A stretch of 40,750 nucleotides of DNA from JBBQVO01 sp038211505 (GCA_038211505.1 JBBQVO010000006.1:1-40750), one strand, 5' to 3'. Counted from the stretch's first letter, positions 1 to 9,800 are shown. Numbers and translations are program-made. Notes: generated by a model not told the origin, from the sequence alone.

Positions 1-1746
1 CGCCGCCTTCGCGGGCTTGTCTGCCATGATACATCGGATCGAAACGGGCGCCCCAAGCAGTTCGCCGGCCATGCGCTCGAAGATCAGCTGATTCTTCGCT
101 TCGGACACCTTGCCTTTGTGAAACGGCGCCGGAAATCCGAGCGTGAGTACGCCGGCATCCCAGGAGATCGCGAAGCAGGAGCCGTTGATGTACGGCGCGA
201 GACTCTTCTCCGTGGTCTTCATGTGCGCATAGAGGCGCGGCACGAACGTCGCGAGATCGATCGCGCCGTCGGCGGACGCGGCGGCGGCGCCGTTGGTGGC
301 GCTTCCGTTCGTCGCGGTCGGCGCGGACGCAGTATCGGGCTCGGGTGCGTCGGAGGCGGGTGGGATGACGGGGGCTTTGCTGCCGAGCATGCGCGCGATG
401 TCTTCGGCTGATGCGTTCGTGAGATCGCGGCGGAGATCATCGGGCACGCGATCGTCTGTCGCGCGCGATGCTGCCGACGCGGGCGCCGGGCGCGTGTTTG
501 TCGTCGGCGGTCGCGATGCGGGCGACGGCTGTGGTCGCCGGTCTTCCGTCGGCCTTGATGCTGGTGATGGTTGTGGTCGACGTTCGTCCGTCGGTCGAGC
601 CTGCTGCGTCGGTCGTGCAGCCGCGGCGGCTACCGGCGCTTGACCGACGGGCGCGATCGTCGATTCGGCGAGGGCGAGTTCGAGCGGGAGCGGCGAGAGC
701 GGGTCGGCGCGGAGGTCGGCCTGGCCGAATGCTCGCAGCGCGGTGACGAGACGCTCGTGCGGGACGCCATCGATGCTCCGCTTCATTTCGGCGAGCTGCT
801 CGGGCGTCCATTCGCCGTCGTTCGTGGCGCCCGCTTGCACGTGCAGGAGCTCGCGCAGGCGCATGACGACTTCCTTCTGAAACTGCTTGAGATCGAGGCC
901 GTCGTCGCGCACCTCGCCGATCGTCATCAATCCGCCGGCGAAGTCGGCCTTCAGCGTCTGCAGCGCGAGTCGCGACGATCGCTCGTCGGCGATCAGGCCG
1001 AGGCCTTCGCGGACGGCTTCGAGGGATGCCTCCTTGCCGTAGGAGTCGCAGATCTGTTCGAGCAGATTGATCGCGTCGCGGAGGCTGCCGGTGCCGGCGC
1101 GCGCCACCATCTCGAGGCCCTCGCGCGGGACATCGATGTCCTCTTGCGCGGCGACGAACGCCAGACGATCGGTCATCGCAGCGAGGGGGATGCGCTTGAA
1201 TTCGTAGCGCTGACAGCGCGAGACGATGGTCGCTGGCACCTTGTGGGCGTCGGTCGTCGCGAGGATGAAGATAATGTGCGGCGGCGGTTCTTCGAGCGTC
1301 TTCAACAGCGCGTTGAAGGCCTGATCGGTGAGCATGTGGACTTCGTCGATCAGGTAGACCTTGTGCGCGGCGGCGCCGCCCATCGGCATGTAGTTGGCGT
1401 TGTCGCGCAGGTCGCGGATGTCGTCGATTCCGCGGTTGCTGGCGCCATCGAGCTCGACGAGATCGAGCGCGCTGCCCTCGCCGAATGCGACGCAGGATCC
1501 GCATGCGTTGCACGGTTCGCCGGGGCTGTCCTTCGCGTCGGCGGCGTTCTTCTCGCAGTTGATCGCTTTGGCGAGCAGGCGGGCCATCGTCGTCTTGCCG
1601 GTGCCGCGCGGGCCGGCGAAGAGATACGCGTGCGAGACTTTGTGGCCGGCGAGCGCGTTGATCAGCGTGCGCGTGATGATCTCCTGGCCGGAGACATCGG
1701 CGAAGCGCTGCGGCCGCCACTTACGGTAGAGGACTTCCGTCGGCAT
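1..1746 (-). CDS. dnaX: DNA polymerase III subunit gamma/tau, 3' end beyond window
   Basis: Clamp-loader ATPase subunit that loads the beta clamp and organises the replicative polymerase. The frame opens with MPTEVLYRKWRPQRFADVSG at the ATG ending at 1746 and stays open for 582 codons to the window edge, so the C-terminus is missing. Visible landmarks are the Walker A motif GPRGTGKTT (lysine about residue 51), the four-cysteine zinc module (C, then CNACGSC about residues 64-83), Walker B-like YLIDEVHML, and the LLKTLEEPP and ATTDAHKVPATIVSRCQ motifs of the family. The distal half becomes Pro/Ala/Thr-rich, as in tau linkers. Upstream on the minus strand is a TATACT -10-like box at 1789-1794. 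The identification is very secure; only the end is unknown. Confidence 0.96.
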   Translation of the reverse strand, partial: MPTEVLYRKWRPQRFADVSGQEIITRTLINALAGHKVSHAYLFAGPRGTGKTTMARLLAKAINCEKNAADAKDSPGEPCNACGSCVAFGEGSALDLVELDGASNRGIDDIRDLRDNANYMPMGGAAAHKVYLIDEVHMLTDQAFNALLKTLEEPPPHIIFILATTDAHKVPATIVSRCQRYEFKRIPLAAMTDRLAFVAAQEDIDVPREGLEMVARAGTGSLRDAINLLEQICDSYGKEASLEAVREGLGLIADERSSRLALQTLKADFAGGLMTIGEVRDDGLDLKQFQKEVVMRLRELLHVQAGATNDGEWTPEQLAEMKRSIDGVPHERLVTALRAFGQADLRADPLSPLPLELALAESTIAPVGQAPVAAAAARPTQQARPTDERRPQPSPASRPTEDRRPQPSPASRPPTTNTRPAPASAASRATDDRVPDDLRRDLTNASAEDIARMLGSKAPVIPPASDAPEPDTASAPTATNGSATNGAAAASADGAIDLATFVPRLYAHMKTTEKSLAPYINGSCFAISWDAGVLTLGFPAPFHKGKVSEAKNQLIFERMAGELLGAPVSIRCIMADKPAKAA

Positions 1747-1788
1747 CGGCGATCGATCCTTCGTGATGAGCCGTGTTGGGGTGGGCGC

Positions 1789-1794
1789 AGTATA
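1789..1794 (-). promoter_or_regulatory. Possible -10 box of dnaX
   Basis: TATACT reads on the minus strand 43 bases before the dnaX start codon. No convincing -35 hexamer lies at the right distance, so this is a weak call. Confidence 0.3.
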
Positions 1795-1834
1795 GCGCGG
1801 GTTGTGGGTTGTGGTGCGCGACGGACCTTCGTGG

Positions 1835-2035
1835 TTATGTCTGGACGGCGGCGTACGCAAGGCACGCAGCCACGTCCTCCGTCGCGCGGCGCGGATAGTC
1901 GAGGAACAGATCAGCTAGGCTCGGGTTCGCCGACAATTTTTCGAGGACGAGCGCGACGGGGATGCGCGTGCCACGCACGACCGGCTTGCCGACGAGAATG
2001 CCGGGATCGACAACGATGCGTGCGGGTGTCGTCAG
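1835..2035 (-). CDS. DUF433 antitoxin-like protein, start uncertain or frameshifted
   Basis: The minus-strand frame reads RIVVDPGILVGKPVVRGTRI, then PVALVLEKL, SLADLFLDYPRRATEDV and ALAYAA, ending TAA at 1835-1837. This is the DUF433 (COG2442) fold: conserved DP-GKP-IRGTRIPV followed by a small helix-turn-helix like those of VapB-type antitoxins. The problem is the start. In this frame a stop lies just upstream and the only near-start codon is CTG at 2033-2035. The nearest ATG, at 2049-2051, is in another frame. Either a CTG start is used, or a one-base indel has broken the gene near its start. The usual partner, a DUF5615 PIN-like toxin, is not beside it: dnaX follows directly. It is therefore an orphan, possibly decaying. 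Confidence 0.55.
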   Translation of the reverse strand: MTTPARIVVDPGILVGKPVVRGTRIPVALVLEKLSANPSLADLFLDYPRRATEDVAACLAYAAVQT

Positions 2036-2214
2036 TGTTCAGCGGTTCCATGTCACCAACGTACACGGTCGCGGGCGCGGCCGGCAATTCGTGGAGGAAG
2101 CATGGCGCGGGCGGCATCGCGGGCTCTACGACGTCCTTCGACATCGCGCCGCCGCGGCGTATGATGCCGCACAACGGCGGAACGAGCGACGGGCGCGGGG
2201 CCGAGGAGCGCGTT

Positions 2215-3213
2215 TTGAACAGGAACAGCATTCTGGCGCCGGCGGTGGCCGTCGGTGGCGTGATCATGGTTTGCGTCGGGACGGCAATTGCGGCGTATCG
2301 GCGGCAGCATGGCGACGGGGCAGTCCACATCGTCAGCGTGTCGGATGTCGGGATGGTGGTGGTTTGGTGCGGGGTGGCGGCGGTCGCGACTGGCGTCCTT
2401 GTTGCGCTGACGATCGCGCTGCTGGGGCGGCCAGCGGACTCGGCGGCGGTGATCCGGCGCGGGCTCGTTGTGGTGGCGGCGTGGATGGCGGTTGTGGCGT
2501 CGGGCGCGGGCGCGATCACGTACATGGCGGTCGCGGGCACGACGATCGGCGACCACGGCAACGTTGGCGCTGGATCTAGTAGTGGTGCTGCGCGCGGCGC
2601 CGTCGGCCCGATCGTGCTGCGGGGGACGATCGCCGGCAATGGCGCGCCGGTCAGCGGGTCGCCGGTGGGGGCGCGCGTGATCCGCAACGGTCTCGTCGCG
2701 TCGTGTCAGTGGACGATCCCGAACGCGAGCGTCGGCGAGTACGAGATCACGGTGCTGTCCGATGCCGACGCGCGCGGCTGCGGCGCGGCGGGCGCGGAGA
2801 TCGTGCTGTACACGACGGTCAACGGGCAGTTCGTATATAGCCACGAGCGAGCGCCGTGGCCGTCGACGAGCGACGCCACCTTCAACGCGACGTTCTCGAC
2901 GAGCGACGCGCAGGGCGCGGGGCCGATCATCACGGAGCTCGCGGGCGAGGTGGCGAATCGCGACGGGTCGCCGGTTGCGCGCGGTACGGTGGTCGAGGTG
3001 CGCGCGGGCGATACGGTGTGCGCCGTGGCGTCGGTCGGCGCGCGGCAGGGCGAAACCGGGTACAACCTCGATGTCGCGGGGCCGCAGGTGCCGGGCTGCG
3101 CGGAGGGCGCGGCGCTCACGTTCCGCATCGGCGGACAGGCTGCGGCGGAGACGGCGGTGAACGATCTGGGGCACGGGGAGCAGTATCACAAGCTGGATCT
3201 GCGGGTGAGGTGA
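2215..3213 (+). CDS. Membrane protein with two carboxypeptidase-regulatory-like repeats
   Basis: Function unknown. Three hydrophobic helices come first (around ILAPAVAVGGVIMVCVG, VVVWCGVAAVATGVLVALTI and VVVAAWMAVVASGAGAI), followed by an outward region of two related beta domains of about 100 residues. Each starts with a Gly-Pro-Ile segment, carries an RG/AG-x-VC-type strand, a YEITV or YNLDV strand, then a GC turn and an F-I/V-G strand. This resembles carboxypeptidase-regulatory-like (CNA-B-like) sandwich domains, so an internal duplication is likely. The same frame is open far upstream into the dnaX antisense region, but that part has no gene-like content. I chose the TTG at 2215 because GAGGAG precedes it by six bases; ATG at 2161 is the alternative (350 residues instead of 332). 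Confidence 0.7.
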   Translation: MNRNSILAPAVAVGGVIMVCVGTAIAAYRRQHGDGAVHIVSVSDVGMVVVWCGVAAVATGVLVALTIALLGRPADSAAVIRRGLVVVAAWMAVVASGAGAITYMAVAGTTIGDHGNVGAGSSSGAARGAVGPIVLRGTIAGNGAPVSGSPVGARVIRNGLVASCQWTIPNASVGEYEITVLSDADARGCGAAGAEIVLYTTVNGQFVYSHERAPWPSTSDATFNATFSTSDAQGAGPIITELAGEVANRDGSPVARGTVVEVRAGDTVCAVASVGARQGETGYNLDVAGPQVPGCAEGAALTFRIGGQAAAETAVNDLGHGEQYHKLDLRVR

Positions 3214-3275
3214 AGCGGGAGATCCGTTACGCCGCTTCCTGAGCATGCGCGGTGGACAGTCGCGTTGGAGCCGGA

Positions 3276-3461
3276 TCATCTGTGCTGTTTTCCCGCGAGC
3301 TTCCTGAGGCGTTTTAGGATGGCGTTGCGGTAGGTGTCTGCGGTGCGGGCGCCGTGCTTTTGCATGCGGGCGCGTTCGGCTTCACGGCGCTGGTCGCGGC
3401 GGGTGGCGCGAGCGTCGTTCGGGGCGTCGTCGCTACTGCCGCGGTCGTCGTCAGCGGTCAT
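3276..3461 (-). CDS. Small basic charged protein, unknown
   Basis: A 61-residue frame starting MTADDDRGSSDD and ending RKLAGKQHR. The N-terminus is acidic, the rest rich in Arg, Lys and Ala (RRDQRREAERARMQKHG, then AILKRLRKLAG), so it is likely helical and possibly nucleic-acid binding. I recognise no family. It lies about 90 bases downstream of the SDR gene on the same strand and converges with the gene ending at 3213. The open frame extends upstream to 3533, but the ATG at 3461 begins the part that looks like a protein. Confidence 0.5.
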   Translation of the reverse strand: MTADDDRGSSDDAPNDARATRRDQRREAERARMQKHGARTADTYRNAILKRLRKLAGKQHR

Positions 3462-3551
3462 GTTTGTTCGCTGCGCGAGGCTGAATTCGCGTTTGTGGAC
3501 ATGCTCGCAGGATACCGTCAGTGGACGCGGCAATGCCCAGCCGGTCGTGGG

Positions 3552-4370
3552 TCATTTGTATTGGGCTAGAAATGCTTCGTCGCCCTGGTAGAGGTCGGCG
3601 CCGTTGTTGATGTTGTCGCGGAGGAGGTGGCGGCTGTAGAAGTGCTGGCCGCTTAGCGCCTTGCCTTCTTCGCCGCAGAGGTAGATGGCGGCGAGGCCCA
3701 TCGCTTCGGGGCGCTCGAGCATCGGGCCGACGCTGGGCATCGTTTCGTCGAGGCGGTAGAAGAGGGTGCCAGGCGTCGGCACCCAGCCGAGCGGCGAGAG
3801 CGCGAATACGCGGATGTTGTTGGCCTTCTCCTCGGCGGCGAGGCCCTTGCTGAGCTCGCGCAGGGCGTGCTTCGTCAGCATGTAGGCGATGTTGCCGTCG
3901 CCGTCCTGGTCGGCGGCGATCGACGAGATGTTGATGATGACGCCGTCGCGCTGAGCGATCATCGTCGGCAACACGGCCTTCGCGCAGGCGATGGCGCCGC
4001 GCACGTTGACCTTCCACATGATGTCCCAGCGCTTGAGCGGCATATCGACGAGTTTCGCCGGCGCCATGATGCCAGCGTTGTTGATCAGGATGTCGATGCG
4101 GCCGAACTCGTCGAGCGCGCGCTGCACCATGGCGTTGATGCTGTCCTCGTCGGTGACGTCGCAGCGGACGGCGATGGCGCGGACGCCGAGCTTCTCGAGT
4201 GCGGAGGCTGTCTCGGCGATCGTACCATCGAGCTTCGACTGACCGGCGGCTTCGGTGCGGGCGGCGACGACTATGTTACAGCCGGCCTTCGCCATCTCGA
4301 GCGCCATGTACTCGCCGACGCCGCGGCTGGCGCCGGTCACGATCGCGACTTTGCCGTCGAGCCTCGTCAC
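3552..4370 (-). CDS. SDR family NAD(P)-dependent oxidoreductase
   Basis: A 272-residue classical short-chain dehydrogenase/reductase with a Rossmann fold. It shows the cofactor motif TGASRGVG (residues 12-19), an Arg after beta-2 (AARTE, suggesting NADP), CDVTD at 70-74, NNAG at 97-100, the structural Asn122, and the catalytic set Ser150 and Tyr163-x3-Lys167. The substrate cannot be read from sequence; the C-terminal loop WVPTPGTLFYRLDETMPSVG is longer than in minimal members. It starts with GTG one base after the TAG of the large surface-protein frame, and its ribosome site (CGGAG) lies inside the end of that gene, so the two are probably translationally coupled. A functional link between a dehydrogenase and a wall-anchored protein is not obvious. 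Confidence 0.92.
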   Translation of the reverse strand: MTRLDGKVAIVTGASRGVGEYMALEMAKAGCNIVVAARTEAAGQSKLDGTIAETASALEKLGVRAIAVRCDVTDEDSINAMVQRALDEFGRIDILINNAGIMAPAKLVDMPLKRWDIMWKVNVRGAIACAKAVLPTMIAQRDGVIINISSIAADQDGDGNIAYMLTKHALRELSKGLAAEEKANNIRVFALSPLGWVPTPGTLFYRLDETMPSVGPMLERPEAMGLAAIYLCGEEGKALSGQHFYSRHLLRDNINNGADLYQGDEAFLAQYK

Positions 4371-4371
4371 G

Positions 4372-6825
4372 CTAACTCCGGCGGAGCAGCAGCTGCCGCA
4401 GACCGGCGACTACTACGACGATGCCGCTAATGCTGAGCACGAGCAGCACCCAGGCGGAGTCGCCGCCCGGGAGTTGGCTGCCGGCGCCGGTGTTCGGCAG
4501 CGCGCTCGGGTATTGCGACGACGGATAGTCGAAGGGCGTGACGGCAGCGGCATCGACTTCGCCGCGGTGCTGATCGTCGTTCGACGCAATGCTCAGTGAG
4601 TTGTCGTCGCCGCTGTCGCGTCCCCTGATCGGACAGTGGGCGTTATTGAGATCCTCGAACTGCTGGCGGACGGCGTTGATCGTCGCCGGATCGTGGCTGT
4701 CGTAGGCCATGCGGTAGATGCGCACCACCGTGGACGGGCGGAAGGGATAGCCGATCAGCGGGTTCGAAGCGTTGAGCAATGCAGCGATGGCCTGCCGCGA
4801 GAGGCCGCTGACACCGCTGTCGCCGTAGCCGAGCACTTCACGCAGCGACGGATCGCCGGGGAAGGCATCACGCCCAACGACGGACTCGAAGCTCTCGCCG
4901 GGGCGATGGCCGGTGACGACCCACCAGGCTGAGCGTGTGCGCCAGAACGTCGATGAGCAGCCGTCGGCGGGGCGGGTCGGTGTCGCCGTCGAGGCGCCGA
5001 CGGTGCCGGTTCGCACGGGTGACTGCGTCCCGATCGGGGACCGCGTCCCAATCGGGGATTGTGTGCCGATGGGCGAACGCGTTCCGATCGGGGACTGTGT
5101 CGATTGCGGCGAGCGCGTCCCGATCGGGGACTGTGTTGCATCCGGCGATTGCGTCCCGATGGGGGAGCGTGTCGCGTTCGGTGACTGCGTCCCGACGGGG
5201 GACTGCGTGGATTGCGGCGAGCGCGTCCCGATGGGTGACTGTGTTGCGTTCGGCGTCGTCGTTGCGCCGATGACGGTGCGGGTCCCGCTCGGGGTCGTCG
5301 TGCCGGCGATGGCGGTGCGCGTCGCTGCTGCGACGGTGCCTGTGGGCGCGACGGTATTCGTGGCTGTTGGCACCGACGTGCGCGTCGGCGAGATTGTCGG
5401 CGAAAGAGTCGGCTGCGCCGTTAGCGTCGCCTGCACGGTGCGCGTCGATTGCGGCGTCAGCGTGGCCGCCGACTGCGTCGGTGTGCGGGTTGGGCCAGTC
5501 GTCGGCGTGCGCACCGGCGTCGAGGTGGCGGTCGGCACGGCCGTCGTCGTCGGCGAGATCGTTGCTGACGGCACAGGGGTGTTCGTCTTGACCGCGGTCG
5601 CTGACGGCACGCTGGTATTCGTCTTCACAGCGGTCGCCGAGGGAACCCTGGTGTTCGTCTTCACGGGCGTCGATGTGCTGGCCAGCGCGGTCCCCGTCGG
5701 GGTGGGGGTGGTGGTCGAGACGGCGGTCGCGGTCGGTGTGGAGGTGATCGTCGAGACGGGGGTCGCCGTCGACGTGCGGGTGCCGGTCGCGGTGGGCGTC
5801 GAGGTTGTGGTCGACGTGCTCGTCGCGACGGGTGTGTTCGTGATGGTTGCCGTGTTCGCGGGCGTAGGCGTGCGCGTGACGATCGGCACCGTCGGGATGG
5901 CCGGCGTCACCGTTACCTGCGGCGTCGGTTGCGGCGTCTTGCAGTTGCTGCCATCGCGGCCGAAGACGAACTGCAGATCCTTGATGTCAATGTCGAAGTC
6001 ACCGTTCGGGAACGGATCGAGATCGTAGAGCGCGATGTACAGCAGCGAGCCGAGGAACGTGTTGTAGTGCGTGCTGATCAATTGCTCGTCGATGATGTTG
6101 ACCATGCAGTCCTGGTTGATGTCGCCTTCGAGCGCGCGCACGAAGATGACGGCATCGAGCAGCTGGTTGATCGGGATCAGCTGCGACTCCGTGTCCATCA
6201 GGTGCGTGCTGCCGCGGATGTTGTTGAGGACCGTCAGCAGGCCGTTGTTGTTGTTGGGCTTGAGGACGAGGCCGGGCGTGGGCTGGACGATGAGCTTCGC
6301 GAGGACGCCGGATCCGTACGGGCCCTTCTGCGCGCCGGTCGATGTGCAGTTGTAGAGCACGTTCGTCTCGGTGACGGCGGTGATGCCGCACGAGGTCGCG
6401 CGGCCGGTGCTACCGAGGAACGCACCCTCCTGGATCGTCATGGAGACGATCTGCGGATCGAATTCGATGTCGAGCTGGAAGGAACCGAGGCCGGGATCGA
6501 AGGGCACGCCCGATACCGTCTCTTCGAGGACTTCTGAGGGCCCACCGATGAAGAGGTTGGACGCGACCGGATTGATGAAGACGTTGGCGACGCCGGGGAA
6601 TCCTTGCGGGATGACGTCCTGCGGGTTGCCCGAGGACGTGCTGTCGGGCGGCGTCTGCGCGGACGCGAGACGAGGCGCGAATGACGTGGCGCCGATCAGG
6701 GCAGCGAGCATTGCCGGGGCGAGGAATCGTAGTGCGAGGGTGCGCCGTCTCATGCTGGTTCTACCGTCGATGCTTCGCGACCTGCCGGTAGGCCGGGGCC
6801 ACCGATCGCTGTTCTCGCTGTTCAT
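4372..6825 (-). CDS. Probable internal gene: secreted cohesin-dockerin protein with sortase signal
   Basis: This is the downstream half (817 codons) of the large frame, listed separately because it has its own translation signals. GGAGGAG sits eight bases before the ATG at 6823-6825 (MNSENSDRWP), and a second ATG at 6753 begins a textbook Sec signal peptide ending ASAQ. The mature part holds one cohesin-like module with the FLGSTGR signature, a dockerin-like module, a stalk of 6-residue SPIGTQ/SPIGTR repeats, a helical Cys-bounded domain (CSSTFWRT ... HCPI), and a full LPxTG-type sorting signal: LPNTGAG, then a hydrophobic segment and LRQLLLRRS. A sortase would cleave between Thr and Gly. No sortase gene is in the window. 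An internal signal peptide makes little sense in a single 2020-residue chain, so separate synthesis is favoured. Confidence 0.55.
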   Translation of the reverse strand: MNSENSDRWPRPTGRSRSIDGRTSMRRRTLALRFLAPAMLAALIGATSFAPRLASAQTPPDSTSSGNPQDVIPQGFPGVANVFINPVASNLFIGGPSEVLEETVSGVPFDPGLGSFQLDIEFDPQIVSMTIQEGAFLGSTGRATSCGITAVTETNVLYNCTSTGAQKGPYGSGVLAKLIVQPTPGLVLKPNNNNGLLTVLNNIRGSTHLMDTESQLIPINQLLDAVIFVRALEGDINQDCMVNIIDEQLISTHYNTFLGSLLYIALYDLDPFPNGDFDIDIKDLQFVFGRDGSNCKTPQPTPQVTVTPAIPTVPIVTRTPTPANTATITNTPVATSTSTTTSTPTATGTRTSTATPVSTITSTPTATAVSTTTPTPTGTALASTSTPVKTNTRVPSATAVKTNTSVPSATAVKTNTPVPSATISPTTTAVPTATSTPVRTPTTGPTRTPTQSAATLTPQSTRTVQATLTAQPTLSPTISPTRTSVPTATNTVAPTGTVAAATRTAIAGTTTPSGTRTVIGATTTPNATQSPIGTRSPQSTQSPVGTQSPNATRSPIGTQSPDATQSPIGTRSPQSTQSPIGTRSPIGTQSPIGTRSPIGTQSPVRTGTVGASTATPTRPADGCSSTFWRTRSAWWVVTGHRPGESFESVVGRDAFPGDPSLREVLGYGDSGVSGLSRQAIAALLNASNPLIGYPFRPSTVVRIYRMAYDSHDPATINAVRQQFEDLNNAHCPIRGRDSGDDNSLSIASNDDQHRGEVDAAAVTPFDYPSSQYPSALPNTGAGSQLPGGDSAWVLLVLSISGIVVVVAGLRQLLLRRS

Positions 6826-9800
6826 GGCTGCACTCCTCCGTCTCGCGAACCGAGCGCGAAACATGCCGGGCCGAGACTGCGTGACGAACAGCGCGGCGAA
6901 GACGGCGGCGACGAGCGCGATCATAACCATCATACGATCTAACGCTTGACGTGCCGGTGATCTTTCTGGATTTGACGGCAAACCTGCGGGCGATCCGTTC
7001 GAGCCGGGCGGCGGCGCGCCGCCGCCATTCGAGACGCCAGGCGCGAACGGCACGACCGGGGTATCCGTGGGCGTCGGGGATGCGGTGTTGGTAGCGGTCG
7101 GGATCGCCGTGTCCGTCGGTACCGGTGTGTCGGTATTCGTGGGCGTCGGCGACGGCGAGTTGGTGGCGGTTGGCACCGGCGTGTTGGTGCCCGTCGCCGT
7201 AGCGGTATCCACTGGCGTCGCGGTGCTCGTCGGTGTCGGCGTCAATGTCGAAGTCGGCGTGGGCGTCGGCGTCGATGTGCGCGTGCTCGTTGGCGTCGGG
7301 GTCACGGTGGGCGGCGTGTTGAAGACGAAGCCGTTGAGACAGCCGCCCGACGGTTCGACATCAACGGGGTTGCAGCTGGCGATCGAGTCGCCCAGATCGT
7401 TGGCCATCCTCGCCTTGAAGAGCGTAAGCGGGGATGAACCGGGACCCGTGATCGTGAACGCAATCGAGGCGATCTTGACGGTGCCGGTGGCGTCGGTTCC
7501 CGACGTGAAGCACGAGATGAACGCGTCGCCGGTCGCCGGGTTACCATCGGCGAAAGTGTCGCCCTCCGGCAGATCTCCGCTCGGCGGGGGGATGTTGCAG
7601 TTGTAGCCGCTCGCCGTGAGGGGGCTCGTCGGGGCCGCCGCGGTGAGCCAGGAAACGTCGTACAGCAGCGTGAAGTTGAACGCGTTCAGCCCGCCGTTCG
7701 TCGTCGGGATGTCGTGCGCGTAGATGTCGACGTTGAATGTGCCGCTCGCCGGCACGATCAGCGAACTCTGCTCGCCGGGTGTCGATGGATCGACATCGAT
7801 GACGAAGCACGTCGTACCCGTGCCGCCGGGCTGCGTGACGCAAGTGGCCTGCGCCGCCGGCGTGCCGGTTGGCAGCGGCGTCCGCGTCGGCGTCGGCGTC
7901 CTGGTCGAGGTCGGCGACGGCGTCGGTGATCCGACGACAATGACGATCTCGTTCGTGCTGTTATCGATGATCGTCGAGTTGATGTTGTTCGACAGCGGGT
8001 CGGTCAGCTCGACGGAGTTGATGCGCAGGTTGGCGAACGCCGGACCGGCGTCGGTGTGCAATCGGACGTGCGCCAGCGTGCCGCTGCCGCTCGGTCCGCC
8101 GGCGCCGCCGCTCGACACGCAGCCGAAGCGGATGACGCCGCTGCTCACCGTGGCGCCGGGACAGAAGACGTTGCGGCCGGTGCTGCCGAGGAAGCCGGCA
8201 TCGGTTGCGCTGACAAAGGAGAGCGGCTGCGTCTGCACATTGAACTGCGCGATCGACAGGTCGAACTGGTAGGCGCCGAGGTTCTGCACGTTGGCGATGT
8301 TGATGTCGATGTCGACGTTGACGCCGAGGCCGACGATCTGCTGCGACGGGCTGATCTGGACGACCGGGCCGGAGCCGCCGGGCGTCGGCGACGCGGTCGG
8401 CGACGATGTGCTGGTGGGACTGGGACAGACGCCCGGGCACGGGGTGGGCGTCGGCGCGAGCTGGATGGTGACGCTGCCGGCACCCGCGATCGTCAGCGGC
8501 TCCGTCGTGCCGTCGGGCTGCACGAGCGTGAAGCTCTGCAGCACGAGCGGCGATGGGCCGCCGGTCGTCGGGGCGATCGCGAAGAGCTGCAGGTTGGCGA
8601 GCAATCCACTACCGCTTGGGCCGGGGATGTCCAGCGGATCGGTCGTCACGCAGTTAAAGGAGAGGACTCCCGGCTGCGGGTCGATCGTGGCCGTTGCGGT
8701 CGGCGTCGACGTCGGCGAGTTCGCCGATGGCGTCGTCGGCGTGTCGGTGGGCGTCGGCGTGGATGGCGGCGGCGTCACATCCGGGTTGATGGTGCCGGGC
8801 TGGAAGCAGCTCGGGGTGCGGCCGGTGCTGGAGAAGAACGGCGCGGGCGCGATGTTGGACTTCTGGAGGACGGCCGGGTCGAAGCTGAGCTTCACCTGGA
8901 ATGCGCCGACGTTGACAGCGCCATCGACGAAGATGCCGACGTTCACCAGATCGCCGACGTTGACTGTCTGCGACGACGGCTCGATGTGCACCGTTCCGGC
9001 GCCGAAGGTGGCCGTCGCGGTGGCGGTGTTCGTGGGCGTGTTCGTCGGCGTGTTCGTCGGGCAGGGGCCGGCGCATGGCGTCGGCGTCGATGTGCTCGTC
9101 GGCGTCGGCGTGTTCGTCAATGTCGGCAGCGGCGTGATCGTAAATGTCGGCGTCGACGTCGATGTGTTCGTCGGGCAGGGGCCGGCGCACGGCGTCGCGG
9201 TCGGCTGCGCGGCGATGGTGACGGAGCCCGTGTCGCTGAAGCCGACCGGCAACATCGTGATGCCGAACGGATGCATCGTGAAGTCGGGCCGCAAAAGCAC
9301 GGCGTTTGTGAACCCGATCCCCGTTGAACCGATTTGCGTCGGCAAGAACGTGAGCTGGGCGATGATGCCTGAGCCGCCGGCGCCGGGCACGGCGGGCGGA
9401 CTGGAGATCGATGGATCGGTGTTGCCGAGCGTGACGCACTTGAACTCGATCGTCGCGCTCACGAGGCCGGCGTTCTGGACGTTGGAGTTGAGGCATTGCA
9501 CCGGGCGTCCCGTGCTGCCGAGGAAGGGGCCGGCGATCGCCGACTGATATGTCAGCGCCGTGCCGTCAAAGTGCATGGTGAAGTCGAAGGCGAGGACGTT
9601 GGCGACGTCTTCGACGCGCACGTTGATCGGCAGCGGGATGTTGACATTGCCGCTGATCGCCGACGGCTGGAAGCAGAGCGCCGCCGCGTCCTGCGGGCCG
9701 CAGACGCCGGGCGGCGCGATGCCTGTCGGCGATGGCGTCGGCGTGCTTGTGATCGTCGGCGTGTCGGTGATCGTCGGCGTGTCGCTCGGCGTCAGCGTCG

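Noticed and set aside
437..1720. 427-codon minus-strand open frame inside the dnaX region
   Set aside because: Arg-rich out-of-frame shadow of dnaX, which is read in the adjacent frame with all clamp-loader motifs.
571..2160. Long plus-strand extension upstream of the membrane protein at 2215
   Set aside because: It is antisense to dnaX and DUF433 and has no protein-like content; only the part after about 2161 looks real.
4913..6028. 371-codon plus-strand frame rich in Val/Gly repeats
   Set aside because: Antisense of the Thr/Pro stalk of the surface protein; the repeats merely mirror it.
8056..9547. Long plus-strand frames antisense to the cohesin modules
   Set aside because: Shadows of the coding strand without any recognisable domain.
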